A stretch of DNA of 49,413 bases from a virus. The stretch covers positions 1 to 49,413 of the IMG/VR virus record IMGVR_UViG_3300035698_011691. One strand, given 5' to 3'. The notes under the pieces were generated by a model. The model saw only the letters and a program-made list of their open reading frames with translations. It ran no database searches and was not told the origin of the DNA. Position numbers and translations under genes: made by a program. This document shows, one piece after another, positions 15,905 to 24,675 of the stretch (position 1 is its first letter; every line of letters starts with the position of its first letter).

Positions 15905-17166
15905 TTTTTCTCTCCAATAAGTAATTGATTTGAGAATAACCAATCTTTTGGTGCTTCTCTAATAGCAAAATATTTACTTAGTTTTCCTATCCACCATTCT
16001 TTGTCTTCTTTTATAATATGAGTTGAGTCTGCATCAAGGTTTGGGTCTCCTAAAAATGGAATTGAGAAAATGAATTTACTATCTTTATTCTGTTCTTTCT
16101 TTAAAACAATGTCTAAATCTTCATAAGACAAATGTTCTAAGATATCTATAAACAAAACTAAATCAAATGGTTCATTTATAGAAACATTTTTTATGTCTTC
16201 ATTTATAAGGTCTCCAATATTAGTATTCCAATTGTCTCCAACATATTTACTTATTTCAACTCCTTTGTATTTTAAATTTTCATTAATCATTTTTCCTGCT
16301 AATCCGAATAATCCAAATCCACATCCTATATCAAGAATACTATTTGCTTTTGAATACTTTAGCCATTCACTCATCATTACAAAATGTTTAACTTCTATCT
16401 GCTTTCTTGGTTGAAAATAAAATTCATCTTTGTCAATTTCATATCTATCACAAAGCTGTTTTGGCAATTCCATTGGATTGATTTCTTTACTTGGATAATG
16501 CCCAAAGAGATGATTTATTTTCCATTGATTTAAAAACACAAGACTATGCATTACAGAATCATTTGCATGTTGCTTATATCTTTTTAAAATGTAATCTAAG
16601 TATAATACTGGTAAATGTCCTAAGTGCCATATTGTTGTATCTAAACAAGCACCCATTGTTTCTCCTAATTCTGTTTTAGTTACATTCAAAACTGGATGGC
16701 TCTGAAGGGGATATTTCTTTGCTTCAGATATCTTGAATAATCTTCTTGGAACAACATGAACAAGTTTTGTTGCATCTTCATGTCCTAAATCTCCTATAAG
16801 ATGTCTCATCTTTACATTATAAATTCCAGGTTTTCTATCTTTTTGATTTATAAATTCTTTTATTTTTGATAAATCTTCTACTACTTCATCTTCATCAAGA
16901 ACTAAACACCAATCATTTGGATAATTTTTTTTAAGATGTTCTAAATATCTATTTCTACATTTTCCATTTGTTGCTGGGTCTGTTTCATCCCAACCATTGT
17001 TAAATATTTTATTTTTATAAAATCCAGACTCACTATATTTAAAAATAAATCCTTTATTATTCGACCAATATAAAATTTTATCAGCATCTTTAACACTATC
17101 TAAACACATTTCAGCAAATTGTCTTTTTCCTGGTCCCATTATAACTACTATTAATTTATGTTCCAT
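15901..17166 (-). CDS. GT2-like transferase fused to SAM methyltransferase
   Basis: 421 aa in two parts. Residues 1 to about 230 look like a GT-A glycosyltransferase (MGPGKRQFAEMCLDSVKDADKILYW; CLVLDEDEVVEDL as the DXD-like strand; IWHLGHLP). Residues 255-421 are a class I methyltransferase with ILDIGCGFGLFGLAG (motif I) and FDLVLFIDILEHLSYEDL (motif post-I/II). One chain could add a sugar and then methylate it, or cap the chain end. It overlaps the epimerase gene by 11 nt. Confidence 0.8.
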   Translation of the reverse strand: MEHKLIVVIMGPGKRQFAEMCLDSVKDADKILYWSNNKGFIFKYSESGFYKNKIFNNGWDETDPATNGKCRNRYLEHLKKNYPNDWCLVLDEDEVVEDLSKIKEFINQKDRKPGIYNVKMRHLIGDLGHEDATKLVHVVPRRLFKISEAKKYPLQSHPVLNVTKTELGETMGACLDTTIWHLGHLPVLYLDYILKRYKQHANDSVMHSLVFLNQWKINHLFGHYPSKEINPMELPKQLCDRYEIDKDEFYFQPRKQIEVKHFVMMSEWLKYSKANSILDIGCGFGLFGLAGKMINENLKYKGVEISKYVGDNWNTNIGDLINEDIKNVSINEPFDLVLFIDILEHLSYEDLDIVLKKEQNKDSKFIFSIPFLGDPNLDADSTHIIKEDKEWWIGKLSKYFAIREAPKDWLFSNQLLIGEKK

Positions 17167-17983
17167 GTTCTCTATAATAATCTACTATCTGTTTAATTCC
17201 TTCTCTTAATTTGATTTTAGGTTCATATCCAAATTTTCTTGCCTTTGTTGTATCTACAACTACTTGCTGTGGTTGTGCTACTTCAGGGTTATAAAATCTG
17301 ATTCTGATTTCTCCAACTTCATCAGCAATCATATCAGCAACATCTACTAATTTAACGACATCATTTCCAGAAATATCATAAGTATCATTTTTTGTTTCAT
17401 CCCATCTATTGTATAGCAACATAACTCCATCTACAAAATCATCAACATGAGTGAAGTCTAATGTTTTATTTTTATCTCCAAAGATAGGCAATTCTTCTCT
17501 TCTCAGTGCTTTCCTACACCATTCAGTTATCAATCTTCCTGTTAAATCTTTTCCAGGTCCATAGACAGTTGATGGTCTTATTATGATGTAATCTAATCCA
17601 TAACAATCATGATTTGCTCTAATTAAATTTTCTAAATATTTCTTACTTGCTGTATATGGATTTTCTTCTGGATGTAAAACTCTACTACTTGACATTGCAA
17701 TTGTTCTTGGTATTTTATTTTTTCTACAAACTTCAGCTATGTTAAAACTTCCAATAACATTATTTGTAAATGCGAGTGAAGGATTTTGGATTGTTTCTTC
17801 TATTTTACAAAAAGATGCTAAATGAAACATTGCATCTGCATCTGCTCTTAACCCTCTAATATCTATAATATCTTTGTCTTCTCTTCTATCTATTGAAGCT
17901 AAACAACTATGACCTTCATCTTCTAATCTTCTTTTTAGTACTTTACCAATCAATCCTTTGTGTCCTGTTATTATATATTTCAT
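17156..17983 (-). CDS. NAD-dependent sugar epimerase
   Basis: 275 aa extended SDR: TGHKGLIGKVL nucleotide loop, FHLASFCKIEETIQNP, MSSSRVL (Ser), YTASK (Tyr/Lys), RPSTVYGPG and DFTHVDDFVDG. This matches the UDP-glucose-4-epimerase/UDP-galacturonate epimerase group. Reversible oxidation of a nucleotide sugar; substrate not predictable. It follows the tight overlap pattern. Confidence 0.85.
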   Translation of the reverse strand: MKYIITGHKGLIGKVLKRRLEDEGHSCLASIDRREDKDIIDIRGLRADADAMFHLASFCKIEETIQNPSLAFTNNVIGSFNIAEVCRKNKIPRTIAMSSSRVLHPEENPYTASKKYLENLIRANHDCYGLDYIIIRPSTVYGPGKDLTGRLITEWCRKALRREELPIFGDKNKTLDFTHVDDFVDGVMLLYNRWDETKNDTYDISGNDVVKLVDVADMIADEVGEIRIRFYNPEVAQPQQVVVDTTKARKFGYEPKIKLREGIKQIVDYYREHGT

Positions 17984-18141
17984 TTTAATTGTATTGATGT
18001 AATCCTTACAAATGGACTTCCTTTTTTAGCTGTATGAAGAATATAATCTTCTGGTTGAGCACTTCTCACAACTCTATCGTTATCTTCTGCATTTTTTCCT
18101 ACTAAAATAATTCTTCCTGAGCTTAATTTATGAGCTTTCAT
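17980..18141 (-). CDS. Minimal NFACT-R (DUF814)-like protein
   Basis: 53 aa: SSGRIILVGKNAEDNDRVVR, then QPEDYILHTAKKGSPFVRIT. The G-R-x-I-x-V-G-(K/R)-N-A-E-x-N-D block followed by H(T/A)...G(S/A)PF is the core of the NFACT-R domain of RqcH/Tae2, which binds RNA and stalled ribosomes. Here it stands alone and is about half the usual domain. ATGA overlaps on both sides support it as a real gene. The activity of such a fragment is unknown. Confidence 0.65.
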   Translation of the reverse strand: MKAHKLSSGRIILVGKNAEDNDRVVRSAQPEDYILHTAKKGSPFVRITSIQLK

Positions 18142-18365
18142 ATGAACTTCTCCCCTGCCAGCTTGTCTATTTTTGTTAGTATTGAACCTTCTATAAAGTC
18201 ATCCACTTCAAAGTGATGATGTATAACCCAGTCTTTCAACAGCTTGATAAATTCTTCAAACTTATCATCTACTTGATTCATCAAACTCTTCCATCTGACA
18301 TCATCTAATTCTGCATACTGAACTATTTTATTTAATTCCTTACGAAAATTAAATTCTTTTTTCAT
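18138..18365 (-). CDS. Small helical protein, paralogue of 35844 gene
   Basis: 75 aa. It contains FIKLLKDWVI and ends IEGSILTKIDKLAGEKFI. The protein at 35844 has FIKLLKEFAI and IEGSVLTK...IDKLAGKKLK, so the two are related copies on opposite strands of the genome. No outside family recognised. Confidence 0.65.
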   Translation of the reverse strand: MKKEFNFRKELNKIVQYAELDDVRWKSLMNQVDDKFEEFIKLLKDWVIHHHFEVDDFIEGSILTKIDKLAGEKFI

Positions 18366-18589
18366 GTTAATTTTTCTCCCATGAGTTGTTGTAATTCATA
18401 AATTGCCAAATCAACTCCAATCATTTTAAATTCAACATCATCTTGTTTGACACCAAGTTTCTTTATTTTGTTTATATATTTTTTGATATATTCTTTCACT
18501 TTTGGAACATCTAAAAACCCATCAGGTTCATCTTTCCAATCTCCTTCACCAAAAATATTCTCACTTAAACTTTTAAATTCTTCTTTCAT
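18362..18589 (-). CDS. Hypothetical acidic small protein
   Basis: 75 aa, overlapping both neighbours as ATGA. Helical C-terminal half (VKEYIKKYINKIKKLG ... AIYELQQLMGEKLT). No motif recognised. Confidence 0.6.
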   Translation of the reverse strand: MKEEFKSLSENIFGEGDWKDEPDGFLDVPKVKEYIKKYINKIKKLGVKQDDVEFKMIGVDLAIYELQQLMGEKLT

Positions 18590-19758
18590 TTTTCAACTAA
18601 TCCCTCCATCAATTTATTCCAATTCTTTCCAACAGTATCCCAATTATAAAATTTATCAACTTTTTCTTTTCCTATCTTTCCAAGTTTCTTTCTTAATTCT
18701 TTGTCATTATATAGTTTTTCTAATGCTTTTACTCCTTCATTGTCATTCATAATTGCTCTTTCTACATTCCATGAACCAGTAAGTTCTGTAGAAATATCAA
18801 TTGGAATGCCACATTCGCCATCTTCAATTAACAATTCTTGAGTTGTAGTATAATTAGTTGCTACAACAGGAACTTCACAAGCCATTGCTTCTATTATCGG
18901 AACTCCAAATCCTTCTCCAGAAGTAGATAAGAAAAATACATCCATCACATTATAAACTTCATTCATTTTTTTATAATCAAAACCATCAAAAAATTTCATT
19001 CCACTAAATACAACTCTATTTTGTAATTGATATCTCATAATCAATTGTGTTATATCAAATGGAGCAGCAACATCATAAGGGTCTGTATGCATAAACAATA
19101 CTGCATCAGGATGTGTTTTGCAAAACATAGCAAATGTTTTTATTGTTCTATCTAACATTTTTCTTCCTTGATTTCTTGCTACAACACCAACTACAAACTT
19201 ATCTTGGAATCCCCATTGTGTTTTTGCTTTTACTTTTTCTTCATCTGATAGAGGAAAATAATTCTTAACATCTACTGCATGAGGGATGTAATTTGTATCA
19301 ACACCATGTATATCTTTTACTTGTCTTTGTGCAAATCTACTCATAGCTATTGGGCAATTCATTTTCTTTAAAATATTCTCACAACCCAGCGGCATTCCAC
19401 CTCCACCATCAGAAGGAAAATAAAATATTGTTTTAGCTGGTGCAAAATCTAAATTCATAATCCATGGATATAGCATAAATGTATCGAGTAATATTCCAAA
19501 TACATCTGGTTTGTATTTTTGTATAAACGGAACTAATAAATCTTGAGCATAAGGTTTGTGACTTCCACCAAGAATAGTAAAGTTAAATTTTGGAGTATCT
19601 TTTAGTTGTAACCCTTTTGGTATCGTCTGTCCAACATAATTATGACCTATATAATAGCATTCATGTCCTTGCTCTGCTAATTTGTTTAGAATGTTCCAAG
19701 AAATAGTTGCATATCCAGTTACTGTTAATGGAGAATCTGAAAGCCATAAAATTCTCAT
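18586..19758 (-). CDS. GT4 glycosyltransferase (2)
   Basis: 390 aa GT-B enzyme. The N-terminal domain opens LWLSDSPLTVTGYATISWNIL; YIPHAVDVKNYFP marks the domain hinge; the C-terminal domain holds VGVVARNQGRKMLDRTIK and FFLSTSGEGFGVPIIEAMACEVPVVATN, the E-x7-E donor site of retaining GT4 enzymes. Compared with the gene at 1384 it has a normal short hinge and no tRNA. It is one of the first genes of the sugar operon. Confidence 0.9.
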   Translation of the reverse strand: MRILWLSDSPLTVTGYATISWNILNKLAEQGHECYYIGHNYVGQTIPKGLQLKDTPKFNFTILGGSHKPYAQDLLVPFIQKYKPDVFGILLDTFMLYPWIMNLDFAPAKTIFYFPSDGGGGMPLGCENILKKMNCPIAMSRFAQRQVKDIHGVDTNYIPHAVDVKNYFPLSDEEKVKAKTQWGFQDKFVVGVVARNQGRKMLDRTIKTFAMFCKTHPDAVLFMHTDPYDVAAPFDITQLIMRYQLQNRVVFSGMKFFDGFDYKKMNEVYNVMDVFFLSTSGEGFGVPIIEAMACEVPVVATNYTTTQELLIEDGECGIPIDISTELTGSWNVERAIMNDNEGVKALEKLYNDKELRKKLGKIGKEKVDKFYNWDTVGKNWNKLMEGLVEK

Positions 19759-20003
19759 TTGAAAATATGCAGAACTCCACTGTCAAATCTTTTATTATTT
19801 AAATCTTTTAACGTATCTTCTGCAGTTACTTTAGTTCCACTTTGCAAAATTATATTGTTACCACTAATTTGTATTCTAAAGAAACAACCAGAAAATTGTT
19901 GTTTTATGAATCTGGGAATAGTGATTGAAAAATTATCACCAGTTTTATTATTGACTGTTGTTTTTCTTATTATATATTGTAATGCGGGTCCTCGATATGA
20001 CAT
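19755..20003 (-). CDS. AbrB-type (SpoVT) DNA-binding protein
   Basis: 82 aa. IRKTTVNNKTGDNFSITIPRFIKQQFSGCFFRIQIS...IILQSG is a swapped-hairpin AbrB fold: the TGDxxxITxP strand, helix and C-terminal strand. The C-terminal half of the protein at 39064 matches it block by block (IRKIVTKNRTGDVYGITLPKSI). Likely an autoregulator at the head of the sugar operon. A structured leader (20023-20103) lies immediately upstream. Confidence 0.72.
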   Translation of the reverse strand: MSYRGPALQYIIRKTTVNNKTGDNFSITIPRFIKQQFSGCFFRIQISGNNIILQSGTKVTAEDTLKDLNNKRFDSGVLHIFK

Positions 20004-20022
20004 TCTTATTTTTAAAAATCAT

Positions 20023-20103
20023 CTCCCTCTTTTATGTTTTGTTTACACTTTTTATGCCTTGTGTGAAGGCCGTTTGTTATTATTAACATCTCACAGGAGG
20101 GAG
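20023..20103 (-). ncRNA. Structured leader or small RNA, three-way junction
   Basis: On the minus strand CTCCCTC (20097-20103) pairs with GAGGGAG (20023-20029), enclosing two perfect hairpins, TGTTA/TAACA (20075-20088) and GCCTT/AAGGC (20056-20070). No ORF fills this 130-bp gap. It lies 20 nt upstream of the AbrB-type gene and could be a 5'-UTR regulator or a processed small RNA. There is no T-run after the hairpins, so it is not a simple terminator. Confidence 0.5.
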
Positions 20104-20133
20104 TCAAATTTTATTTTTTGTTTTCTATGAGTA

Positions 20134-20523
20134 TTATTTTGCTTGAAGCTTGCCAAACCTTTCTAAAGATTCATTAACTCCTTTAATTAATTCTTCAGCA
20201 GTTAATTTCTTTTGCGCTATAGATTCTTTATAATTATTTAAATCTTCTTTTGCATCTACAATCTGCCTATCAATACTATCCTCAGTATTTTTAATCTTAA
20301 AATCAAAATCTGTTTGCTCTCTTTCAATATTTATTTTTTTACTATCTTGAGTCATAACAAAATCTTCTTTTTGCTTTTCTATATCTTCTTTAGTTCTTTC
20401 AAGATTTAACACATCTCTTTTTTTCTCTTTTGTAGTATCATTTAATTCATCTCTCTCTCTAATTAAAACTCTCTTTTGCTTTTCAAGGTCAGAAATAACT
20501 TCGTATCTACTTTTTGTTTCCAT
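20134..20523 (-). CDS. Coiled-coil protein
   Basis: 129 aa, almost entirely one charged coiled coil (EKQKRVLIRERDELNDTTKE... through KKLTAEELIKGVNESLERFG) with no globular motif. Preceded by a purine-rich ribosome site (AAAGGAGGC) and an AT-rich promoter region. Scaffold-like in composition, but there is no direct evidence for that role. It is the first gene transcribed leftward from 20605. Confidence 0.75.
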   Translation of the reverse strand: METKSRYEVISDLEKQKRVLIRERDELNDTTKEKKRDVLNLERTKEDIEKQKEDFVMTQDSKKINIEREQTDFDFKIKNTEDSIDRQIVDAKEDLNNYKESIAQKKLTAEELIKGVNESLERFGKLQAK

Positions 20524-20610
20524 TTTGCCTCCTTTTTATAATTATATAATTTAATATATCTAGGTATTTAAATATATATATTGAATTATATATATTTAAA
20601 AACATATATT
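20524..20610 (-). promoter_or_regulatory. AT-rich promoter region
   Basis: This gap is nearly all A/T and contains AATTATATAATTTAA (20540-20554), the palindromic core of the element also found at 1099, 40629, 43844 and 47302, plus TTTAAATATATATA (20568-20581). It separates the replication block from the coiled-coil and sugar genes and probably restarts leftward transcription. Confidence 0.45.
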
Positions 20611-21576
20611 TCATTTTTTATATATCACCAAATTATACTTTTCACACTTCTTTTTGCAAAAACCATCACTCATAATTCTATCACAACTTGGAAAAAGTAA
20701 GTCATGTCTATCAAATAAATATTGTAATTGCCTTTCTTCTTGAACACAATGTGTTAATTTTCTTTTTGAAAGGTGCTTAGACAATATCTCAAAAACTTCT
20801 TGTTTTGTATAACCCATTTCTCTAAAATAAAGAATGACTAAATATCTTCCCTTCCACCCAACATCTTTTTTGCTAAGTATTTTTCTTATACAATGAGGTG
20901 CATTAATTTCATAATTTGAAAAGTCTGAACTCTCACCTTCTTCAAAAATATAATATTGATTATCAAATTCTTTATTTTGATAATCAAATTCTTTTATGTA
21001 AAACAAATCATTTCCTATGATAGTGTTCTTAACAAAGTTTTGTTTTTCAGCTAATTGTTTTATAAATACATCTCCTTTTTCAAATTGTTCTTGTGTAAGA
21101 GGGATACAAAATCTTTTGCCTTTGAGATTATAAGTATTTGGAACTCTTGCTAATTGCGCTGCATTGCCTATTACTTGAGCATCAACAGTCAAGTTTAGTT
21201 GATTTATGAAATGATGTTGAGAATTATAAATACAGCTTTTAGGATTTTTTGCTTTGTAAGGATGAGTTAAAACATATAGATGATATCCTCTACCACTCAT
21301 TATTATAAGGTGTTTTATGTCATCTTTTAAAAGTAGTTGATGCAATGAATTACATTCTTCCCATGCTTTGCAACTCTTATCATCAAAGTCAAAGAAAATT
21401 TTGTCAATAGTTATGTTGTTGTAATCTGCTTTGTCATCTGTGATATCACAAGTATAAACAGAAGTATAAACTGCTTTCTTTTTTCCATTATAAAGATTAA
21501 CAAAGTTAAGCCATTCTTGAATATTGTTGACTACTTTTCTTGATGGCCCACATTCTCTTGGGAATTTATTAAACAT
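20611..21576 (-). CDS. Archaeo-eukaryotic primase with PriL-like Cys domain
   Basis: 321 aa. DKIFFDFDD (59-66) is the catalytic acid pair of the AEP fold, SGRGYHLYV (94-102) the primer/nucleotide loop, and VIGNAAQLARVPNTYN the following strand; His121-His122 lie between them. The C-terminal part (222-321) has PHCIRKIL, GRYLVILYFREMG, and Cys at about 229, 277, 298, 307 and 311, which resembles the 4Fe-4S domain of the large primase subunit. One chain may thus combine PriS-like catalysis with a PriL-like cluster domain, as in some archaeal mobile elements. Its role would be priming viral replication. Confidence 0.82.
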   Translation of the reverse strand: MFNKFPRECGPSRKVVNNIQEWLNFVNLYNGKKKAVYTSVYTCDITDDKADYNNITIDKIFFDFDDKSCKAWEECNSLHQLLLKDDIKHLIIMSGRGYHLYVLTHPYKAKNPKSCIYNSQHHFINQLNLTVDAQVIGNAAQLARVPNTYNLKGKRFCIPLTQEQFEKGDVFIKQLAEKQNFVKNTIIGNDLFYIKEFDYQNKEFDNQYYIFEEGESSDFSNYEINAPHCIRKILSKKDVGWKGRYLVILYFREMGYTKQEVFEILSKHLSKRKLTHCVQEERQLQYLFDRHDLLFPSCDRIMSDGFCKKKCEKYNLVIYKK

Positions 21577-22276
21577 TTGCTGTTAGAATACATTTATTTT
21601 TGAATTGGCAATTATAACAATATCTGTTTCTTTTAGGGTCAAACATTCCTCTATCCATATCTCTTCTTGCACTATCTACAATGCTATACATTTTTTCAAT
21701 ATATTTTTGTTCTATCTTTTCAAAAAACAACTTATCTTGGTCTGTGAAATATATTGCCCAATACTTAACATTTATTTTTTTACACAATCTTACTAACTCT
21801 GCATAAACAGCAAGTTCGAATCTATAATCATCTAATTTTTCTCCATGAAATTTTCCTGTCTTCCAATCTACAATAATAATTCCATTGTCATCTGGATTAA
21901 TATATACAGCATCACAAATTCCTTTTAATCCAATAGTTTCATTTTTCATTTTTAATTCTTGAAACAATGGCTTGAAATATATTAAATCAAATTTGCCTTC
22001 TTTGTCAACACAGCTTTGTATTCTTTTGTTTTCAAATTTCATAAAGTTGTTTAATTCAGCATCTGGTTCTATTTGAATCTCTGGAATTATTTGCTTATCT
22101 TTCTTTACAAGTTTTATTTTTTTATAAACATCTTCAATTTTCTTATGAATGTTAATTCCACGTTGTTGAGCTGGAGATGAAATAGAAGTAATTCCATCAA
22201 TATAAACATACTTCCATTTAAGAGGACATTGCAAATATAAATTTACACTTGATTTTGAAAGTAGTTTTTTTGTCAT
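21569..22276 (-). CDS. PD-(D/E)XK nuclease, Cas4/RecB-like
   Basis: 235 aa. SVNLYLQCPLKWKY (first Cys), RGINIHKKIE (catalytic His loop), GICDAVYINPDDNGIIIVDWKTGK (D...DxK catalytic core, about 120-143), QLAVY-like YRFELAVYAEL, and a C-terminal CYNCQFKNKC. The four Cys match the 4Fe-4S layout of Cas4/AddB nucleases. It acts on DNA ends, probably in replication or recombination. No cas genes are nearby, so a CRISPR role is not supported. Confidence 0.88.
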   Translation of the reverse strand: MTKKLLSKSSVNLYLQCPLKWKYVYIDGITSISSPAQQRGINIHKKIEDVYKKIKLVKKDKQIIPEIQIEPDAELNNFMKFENKRIQSCVDKEGKFDLIYFKPLFQELKMKNETIGLKGICDAVYINPDDNGIIIVDWKTGKFHGEKLDDYRFELAVYAELVRLCKKINVKYWAIYFTDQDKLFFEKIEQKYIEKMYSIVDSARRDMDRGMFDPKRNRYCYNCQFKNKCILTANV

Positions 22277-22278
22277 TT

Positions 22279-24675
22279 TTAAAATAAATCTAAAGTTTTA
22301 TTTTTATTAAATATAACTTCAAATTTTTTACATAATAATATCAATTTCTTTTCTATATACAAATTAAAATATTTTTCATAGTCTACTTCAAAATTATCTG
22401 GTAATTCTGTATCTTCATCTAACATTATAACTTCTGTTTTGGGATATCTGAGAAAACTTTTGCCTTTCACAAATAACATCCCTCCTTTATAATTATCTCT
22501 GCTAAAAGTTGTGTTTAGATATTTATTAGAATATTGCATAGCTCTCACATGTTGTGGTATAACTTTATATTCATGAAAAAATTTATTAATTTGTTTGACT
22601 ATTAACAATTCTTTATAATTTAAAATTTTTAATTTTGTTTTAGCTTCTTTTACTTCTACTTTTATTTCTTCCATATCGTCGATTAACAATATATCCATCA
22701 TTAATATATTTAGTATTTTCTTTAATGCGTCTGGAGTATCTCTTCTAATTATCTCTACATTTCTACCATAAAGTATTTCTTTATCCAGTTCATTCCCCTT
22801 AAACATTTTTACTAATCCTATGTATTTTTTCTTTGCTATTGGATTTATAAGTTTAGTAAACACAGTTTCACATTCTATAACTAAATTTTTTACATTGTTG
22901 TGATATTTTTCATGCAACATCTTTTTTAACTCTTCTCTTATGAATACATTTATGTCATCTGCTAAATAATCAAATTCTTTTCTTATTTCAACATAACTGA
23001 TATCTTTTTCATTTACTACAAACACAGAGTCTGTATCTCCTCTTATAACAGAAAAGTTTTCTTTACTGTTGACATACTCTATACACTTTTTTAAGATTGT
23101 TCTGCCCATATAAGTGATAGAAGATGCTATTCTATTATCATATAATCTAAAAGAATTCAATCCAAATACTCCATAAATAGAATTTATGATAGCTTTAAAT
23201 GCTGTTTCTATAGAATCGTATGTTCTATATTGTTGTGAGTCATTTTCAAATGAATTTTTTATTTTTTTGTATTCATAACGTTGTTTTATGAGATTGTTTA
23301 CTAACTTAGTTAATACTCCTTGATTTTTTAAACTAAAAAAATTGTCATCTATAGATACACAATCTTCATCTTTATAGTCAACTATCGTATCTGGAGATAT
23401 GTTGAATGTTCTTATAATATTGGGATATAGAGAATTAAAATCTAAGACTCCTACGTTTTTGTATATTCCTTCTGTCGCAGGATGAACATAAGCACCTTCT
23501 AAGTCTAATTTTTCAGACCATTTCTTAGTAGGAAACACTAAGTTACTATATTCTTTTAAAATCATCTTATCTATTATTATAGAATTGTATTGAGTTTCGT
23601 ACAAATTAAGAGATGGTAAAATGTTTCTTATATTTACATAATAAAAAAATAGTTTTAATTTGTCATCTAACAATTTCAATATTTCTACATCTCTAACATT
23701 ATATTCTGCTAATTTTTCTACTTCATTGTCTTTCCACAATTCGCTGATTCCCTTATCTAATTTTATTTTATTGATATCTTTTAGAAAGAAAGTAGCAACT
23801 TTGTCTAAAGTAAGATTAGTGGGTTTATTAAGAGAGAATTTCAATAAATCTTTTACCATGTCTTTCATATCTATAACATCTATTCCGTAAACTTTAAACT
23901 TCTTTCCAAAAAACCTGTCATCATCTTTCAATATCTTATTATAAACTCTTCTTACAGGACTTATAAAGTTTTTATTTAAGCCTACTTTAGTTAATCGATT
24001 GTATAAATAAACTATGTCAAAACCCAATATATTCCATCCTGTTACTATATCAAATTGTTGATATTTTAAAATAAAATCTTTCAACATCTCTTTTTCACTT
24101 TCAAAAATCAGATGAATAACATCGTTTTTTGTATATTGTTCTCTTTTGCTATCTTTGTTCCACATCATAAATGTTTTTTTATGAGTAAAAGAATCAATAT
24201 AAGAAATAGAAATTATAGGTTCTGGTGTATTTATAACATCAACACTACTAAAAGTTTCTATATCTAAGTAAATTATTCTATATTTTTTGTCATCTTTTTC
24301 TACTTCGAAGTTATCAATATAGTCTATAGAAAAGCGAAAGTCATTTGCTATATCAGATTCGAATGTATTACTTTTGAATGCAGCCCATCTATTAGAAACG
24401 CTATTGATTTTTCTAAGTTTCTTTTTATGATTGTATAAAGTATATTCTCCTTTTTCATCTTCTATATAGCAATGATTTTTGAAGTTTTTAACTCTTATTT
24501 TGAATTTGTAGTTGTCTTTTCTACACATTATCCACACATTTTTATAAGTATCTTCGCTGATGTTTATCAGTTTAAAACCTTCTATCTTACTTTTGTTATT
24601 ACATTCTACACAATTCTTATTACAATTGTAGTGATATTCTTCTTCTTTCAATTCTTTGTTTTCTATGAAATTCAT
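22279..24675 (-). CDS. polB: Family B DNA polymerase
   Basis: 798 aa, complete. Exonuclease motif I DIE (138-140), motif II in WNILGFDIVYLYNR, motif III YNVRDVEIL (325-333). Polymerase motif A DFNSLYP (412-418), motif B with KAIINSIYGVFG, motif C GDTDS (546-550). The N-terminus has a CxxxCxxC-like cluster (CNKNCVEC) unusual for PolB. All catalytic residues are present, so it should be a proofreading replicase. It overlaps the kinase/TS fusion by 4 nt. Confidence 0.96.
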   Translation of the reverse strand: MNFIENKELKEEEYHYNCNKNCVECNNKSKIEGFKLINISEDTYKNVWIMCRKDNYKFKIRVKNFKNHCYIEDEKGEYTLYNHKKKLRKINSVSNRWAAFKSNTFESDIANDFRFSIDYIDNFEVEKDDKKYRIIYLDIETFSSVDVINTPEPIISISYIDSFTHKKTFMMWNKDSKREQYTKNDVIHLIFESEKEMLKDFILKYQQFDIVTGWNILGFDIVYLYNRLTKVGLNKNFISPVRRVYNKILKDDDRFFGKKFKVYGIDVIDMKDMVKDLLKFSLNKPTNLTLDKVATFFLKDINKIKLDKGISELWKDNEVEKLAEYNVRDVEILKLLDDKLKLFFYYVNIRNILPSLNLYETQYNSIIIDKMILKEYSNLVFPTKKWSEKLDLEGAYVHPATEGIYKNVGVLDFNSLYPNIIRTFNISPDTIVDYKDEDCVSIDDNFFSLKNQGVLTKLVNNLIKQRYEYKKIKNSFENDSQQYRTYDSIETAFKAIINSIYGVFGLNSFRLYDNRIASSITYMGRTILKKCIEYVNSKENFSVIRGDTDSVFVVNEKDISYVEIRKEFDYLADDINVFIREELKKMLHEKYHNNVKNLVIECETVFTKLINPIAKKKYIGLVKMFKGNELDKEILYGRNVEIIRRDTPDALKKILNILMMDILLIDDMEEIKVEVKEAKTKLKILNYKELLIVKQINKFFHEYKVIPQHVRAMQYSNKYLNTTFSRDNYKGGMLFVKGKSFLRYPKTEVIMLDEDTELPDNFEVDYEKYFNLYIEKKLILLCKKFEVIFNKNKTLDLF

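Noticed and set aside
20056-20070. GCCTT/AAGGC hairpin as an intrinsic terminator
   Set aside because: No T-run follows on the minus strand and the hairpin is nested in a larger fold.
21569-22276. Cas4 as part of a CRISPR system
   Set aside because: No other cas gene and no array of regular repeats and spacers were seen; replication neighbours fit a viral nuclease better.
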